DNA from: Xanthomonas bonasiae | GTDB taxonomy: Bacteria; Pseudomonadota; Gammaproteobacteria; Xanthomonadales; Xanthomonadaceae | Length of the DNA stretch: 64,000 bases | Direction of reading: 5' to 3' | Assembly: GCF_017163705.1 (NCBI RefSeq) | Contig: NZ_JAFIWB010000010.1 | Coordinates: forward strand, 62,001-126,000 | Shown here: positions 62,436 to 64,000 of the stretch, piece by piece | How positions within the stretch are numbered: position 1 is the stretch's first letter | Layout: each line of letters starts with the position of its first letter | Position numbers and translations under genes: made by a program | The notes under the pieces: generated by a model | Databases searched by the model: none | Told to the model about the DNA's origin: nothing | What the model saw: only the letters and a program-made list of their open reading frames with translations

Positions 62436-64000
62436 TTACCAGCGCGCTTCGAAGCCGATGCCGACCACGCGCGGTGCGCCGAGGATGGCGATCGGCTGAT
62501 CCGCCCAGCGGTACTGGATGTACTGCCGGTCGAGCAGGTTGTTGGCGAACACCCACGCGCTCCAGTCCAGGTTCTCGTAGCCGAACTTGGCGTTGAGCAG
62601 CGTGCGCGAGGCCAGCCGCGGCGCATCGCTGCCGATGTCGGTGTAGACCTTGTCGCGGAAGTTGGCGTTGAGATTGGCGACCCAGCCCGCGCCGAAGCGC
62701 CAGTTGCCGCCGAGCGCGGCGGTCCAGCGCGGCGCATAGGCGAACTCGCGGCCGGCATAGTCGGTGATCTCGGCATCGGCCACGGTCTTGAACTCGTCGA
62801 AGCGGGTGCGCGAATAGCCCAGCGAGGCGTACCAGTCGAAGCCTTCGCCGAGCCGGTGGCTGGCCTCCAGCTCGAAGCCGTACAGGTGCGCGCGGCCGGC
62901 GTTGACGGTGTTGTAGTCGTAGTCGTTGAGGCCGAAGAAGGCGAAGACCTGCTTGTCCTTCCAGTCGATGTAGTAGGCGTTGGCATTGACGCTCAGGCGC
63001 CCGTCCAGCCACTGCGAGCGCAGCGAGGCCTCGTAGTTCCAGGTGTATTCCGGGTCGTAGGCGAAGGCCTGGCTGCGCGCGGTGTTGAAGCTGGAGCCGC
63101 CGGAACGGTAGCCGCGCTGCACCACCAGGCTGGCGGCCAGGTCCGGGCTCCATTCATAGCGCGCGCCGAGCTTGGGCAGGAACGCGCTGAAGTCGCGCGT
63201 GTTGTCCGGCACCTCGCCGCTGGCCGCATCGACGATGCCGGCCACGCCCGCGTTGATCGCGGTGATCGCCTGGTACAGCGCGGTTCCGGGACTGGCGAAG
63301 CTGGCCGCGCTCGGATAGCTGCCGACGAAGGTCGCGGTGGTACTGGAGGCCATCTCGTAGCGCTGGCGGTCGTAGCGGAAGCCGCCGATCAGCGAGAAGC
63401 CGCCGCCCACATGCCATTGCCCGTCGGCGAACAGCGCGCGGTTCTCCGAGGTGGTCGGCGCGTCGCTGACGTACAGCACCGGGATCACCGGCAACGCCTG
63501 GCCGTAGGCGGCCGAGATCGCCGCGGCATTGGCGGCCGGGAAGCCGGCGCCGGTCAGCAGGCGGGTGATGGTGGCGAGCGGGGTATTCACGTTCAGACGG
63601 TTGACCACGTCGTTCTGGGTGTCGTGCTTGGCCCAGTACAGCCCGAACAGGCCGTCCACGGCCTGGCCGTCGTAGTTCAGGCGCACCTCCTGCGAAGTGG
63701 TGCGGGTGGTGGCCAGGCGCCTGGCGTAGGCGACCTGGGCGGCGCTGCGGTCGCCGTCCCAGCTGCTGTCCATGTCCACCTTGTTCCAGGCCGTCACCGC
63801 CGACAGCGACCAGGCCGCATCGATCGCGTAATCGACGTCGAGGGTGGCGATGTCGCTGTCGGTCTGGCTGCGGTTCGGGGTGTTGTCGTGATTGACCCGG
63901 CGCTTGAAATAGTCCGCCTCGTCGGTGGGCACGTACACGTACAGGTACGGCCCGTTGCGATGCGCCTTGGTGTAACCGAGCTGGACCTTCAGCCCCTCGA
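62436..64000 (-). CDS. TonB-dependent siderophore receptor, C-terminal part (continues beyond window)
   Basis: The open frame runs to the right edge, so only the last 521 or so residues of a TonB-dependent receptor are present. They are beta-barrel: alternating aromatic strands such as DWYASLGYSRTRFDEFK, AGREFAYAPRWTAALGGNW and WSAWVFANNLLDRQYIQYRW. The end is VVGIGFEARW with the terminal aromatic needed for outer-membrane insertion. The plug, TonB box and signal peptide lie outside. Adjacent DUF3325, DUF3649 and PepSY genes indicate siderophore uptake with periplasmic reduction. Confidence 0.9.
   Translation of the reverse strand, partial: EGLKVQLGYTKAHRNGPYLYVYVPTDEADYFKRRVNHDNTPNRSQTDSDIATLDVDYAIDAAWSLSAVTAWNKVDMDSSWDGDRSAAQVAYARRLATTRTTSQEVRLNYDGQAVDGLFGLYWAKHDTQNDVVNRLNVNTPLATITRLLTGAGFPAANAAAISAAYGQALPVIPVLYVSDAPTTSENRALFADGQWHVGGGFSLIGGFRYDRQRYEMASSTTATFVGSYPSAASFASPGTALYQAITAINAGVAGIVDAASGEVPDNTRDFSAFLPKLGARYEWSPDLAASLVVQRGYRSGGSSFNTARSQAFAYDPEYTWNYEASLRSQWLDGRLSVNANAYYIDWKDKQVFAFFGLNDYDYNTVNAGRAHLYGFELEASHRLGEGFDWYASLGYSRTRFDEFKTVADAEITDYAGREFAYAPRWTAALGGNWRFGAGWVANLNANFRDKVYTDIGSDAPRLASRTLLNAKFGYENLDWSAWVFANNLLDRQYIQYRWADQPIAILGAPRVVGIGFEARW

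Overview
The window is GC-rich (about 70%) gammaproteobacterial chromosome. Gene content and style point to Xanthomonadaceae, most likely a Xanthomonas of the early-branching sacchari/albilineans/translucens type. The evidence is a TonB-dependent receptor of the Xanthomonas/Caulobacter class with SapC, cupin and tryptophan-halogenase partners, many TGTAGGAGCGGCTTCAGCCG repeats, and a pectin/uronate catabolic block. Species cannot be fixed from the sequence alone. No tRNA, rRNA, CRISPR array, prophage or insertion sequence was seen. The last gene runs off the right edge.

Layout. 0-2.1 kb: end of an mla lipid-asymmetry operon (mlaC, mlaB, mlaA) with a strong terminator. 2.1-3.4 kb: gene-free mosaic of inverted repeats and REP doublets. 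3.4-7.2 kb: glutathione peroxidase, a lipoprotein, rmuC and a glutathione S-transferase. 7.2-12.9 kb: a putative magnesium-responsive operon. It has a leader peptide starting MDPDP, a hairpin over the next ribosome-binding site, a small helical protein and mgtC. A two-component pair, an APC permease and a small uncharacterised gene follow. 13-18.4 kb: MFS transporter, DUF2628-type protein, glycerate kinase, membrane dipeptidase, unknown gene. 18.5-25.2 kb: leftward TonB receptor-SapC-JmjC-like cupin-tryptophan halogenase cluster behind a LacI-type operator. 25.9-31.7 kb: rlmI, a yybP-ykoY (Mn2+) riboswitch with terC, rhomboid protease, acid phosphatase, AIM24-type protein.

31.7-37.8 kb: the most coherent system. 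Two bufferin-type copper-stress operons (DUF2282 peptide, DUF692/MNIO enzyme, DUF2063 partner; one also has DoxX) lie beside a divergent ECF sigma/NrsF-type anti-sigma pair. All three promoters carry the same element, GTAACC-N16-CGAA, so the locus reads as a self-contained autoregulated regulon.

37.9-43.4 kb: patatin-like lipoprotein, a tandem GC-rich repeat, a siderophore-type TonB receptor with a Fur-box candidate, and divergent lrp-like/phhA genes. 43.5-58 kb: pectin and uronate use. One operon holds kduI, kduD, an RpiB/LacAB isomerase and a fused SGNH-esterase/cupin. A second holds a fumarylacetoacetase-family enzyme, a TRAP transporter, a GH43 hydrolase and a LacI-family regulator. Each is preceded by the same 19-bp site. 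Two secreted esterases follow. 58-64 kb: a lipoprotein, a degenerate GGDEF protein, and a PepSY/DUF3649/DUF3325/TonB-receptor siderophore-uptake cluster.
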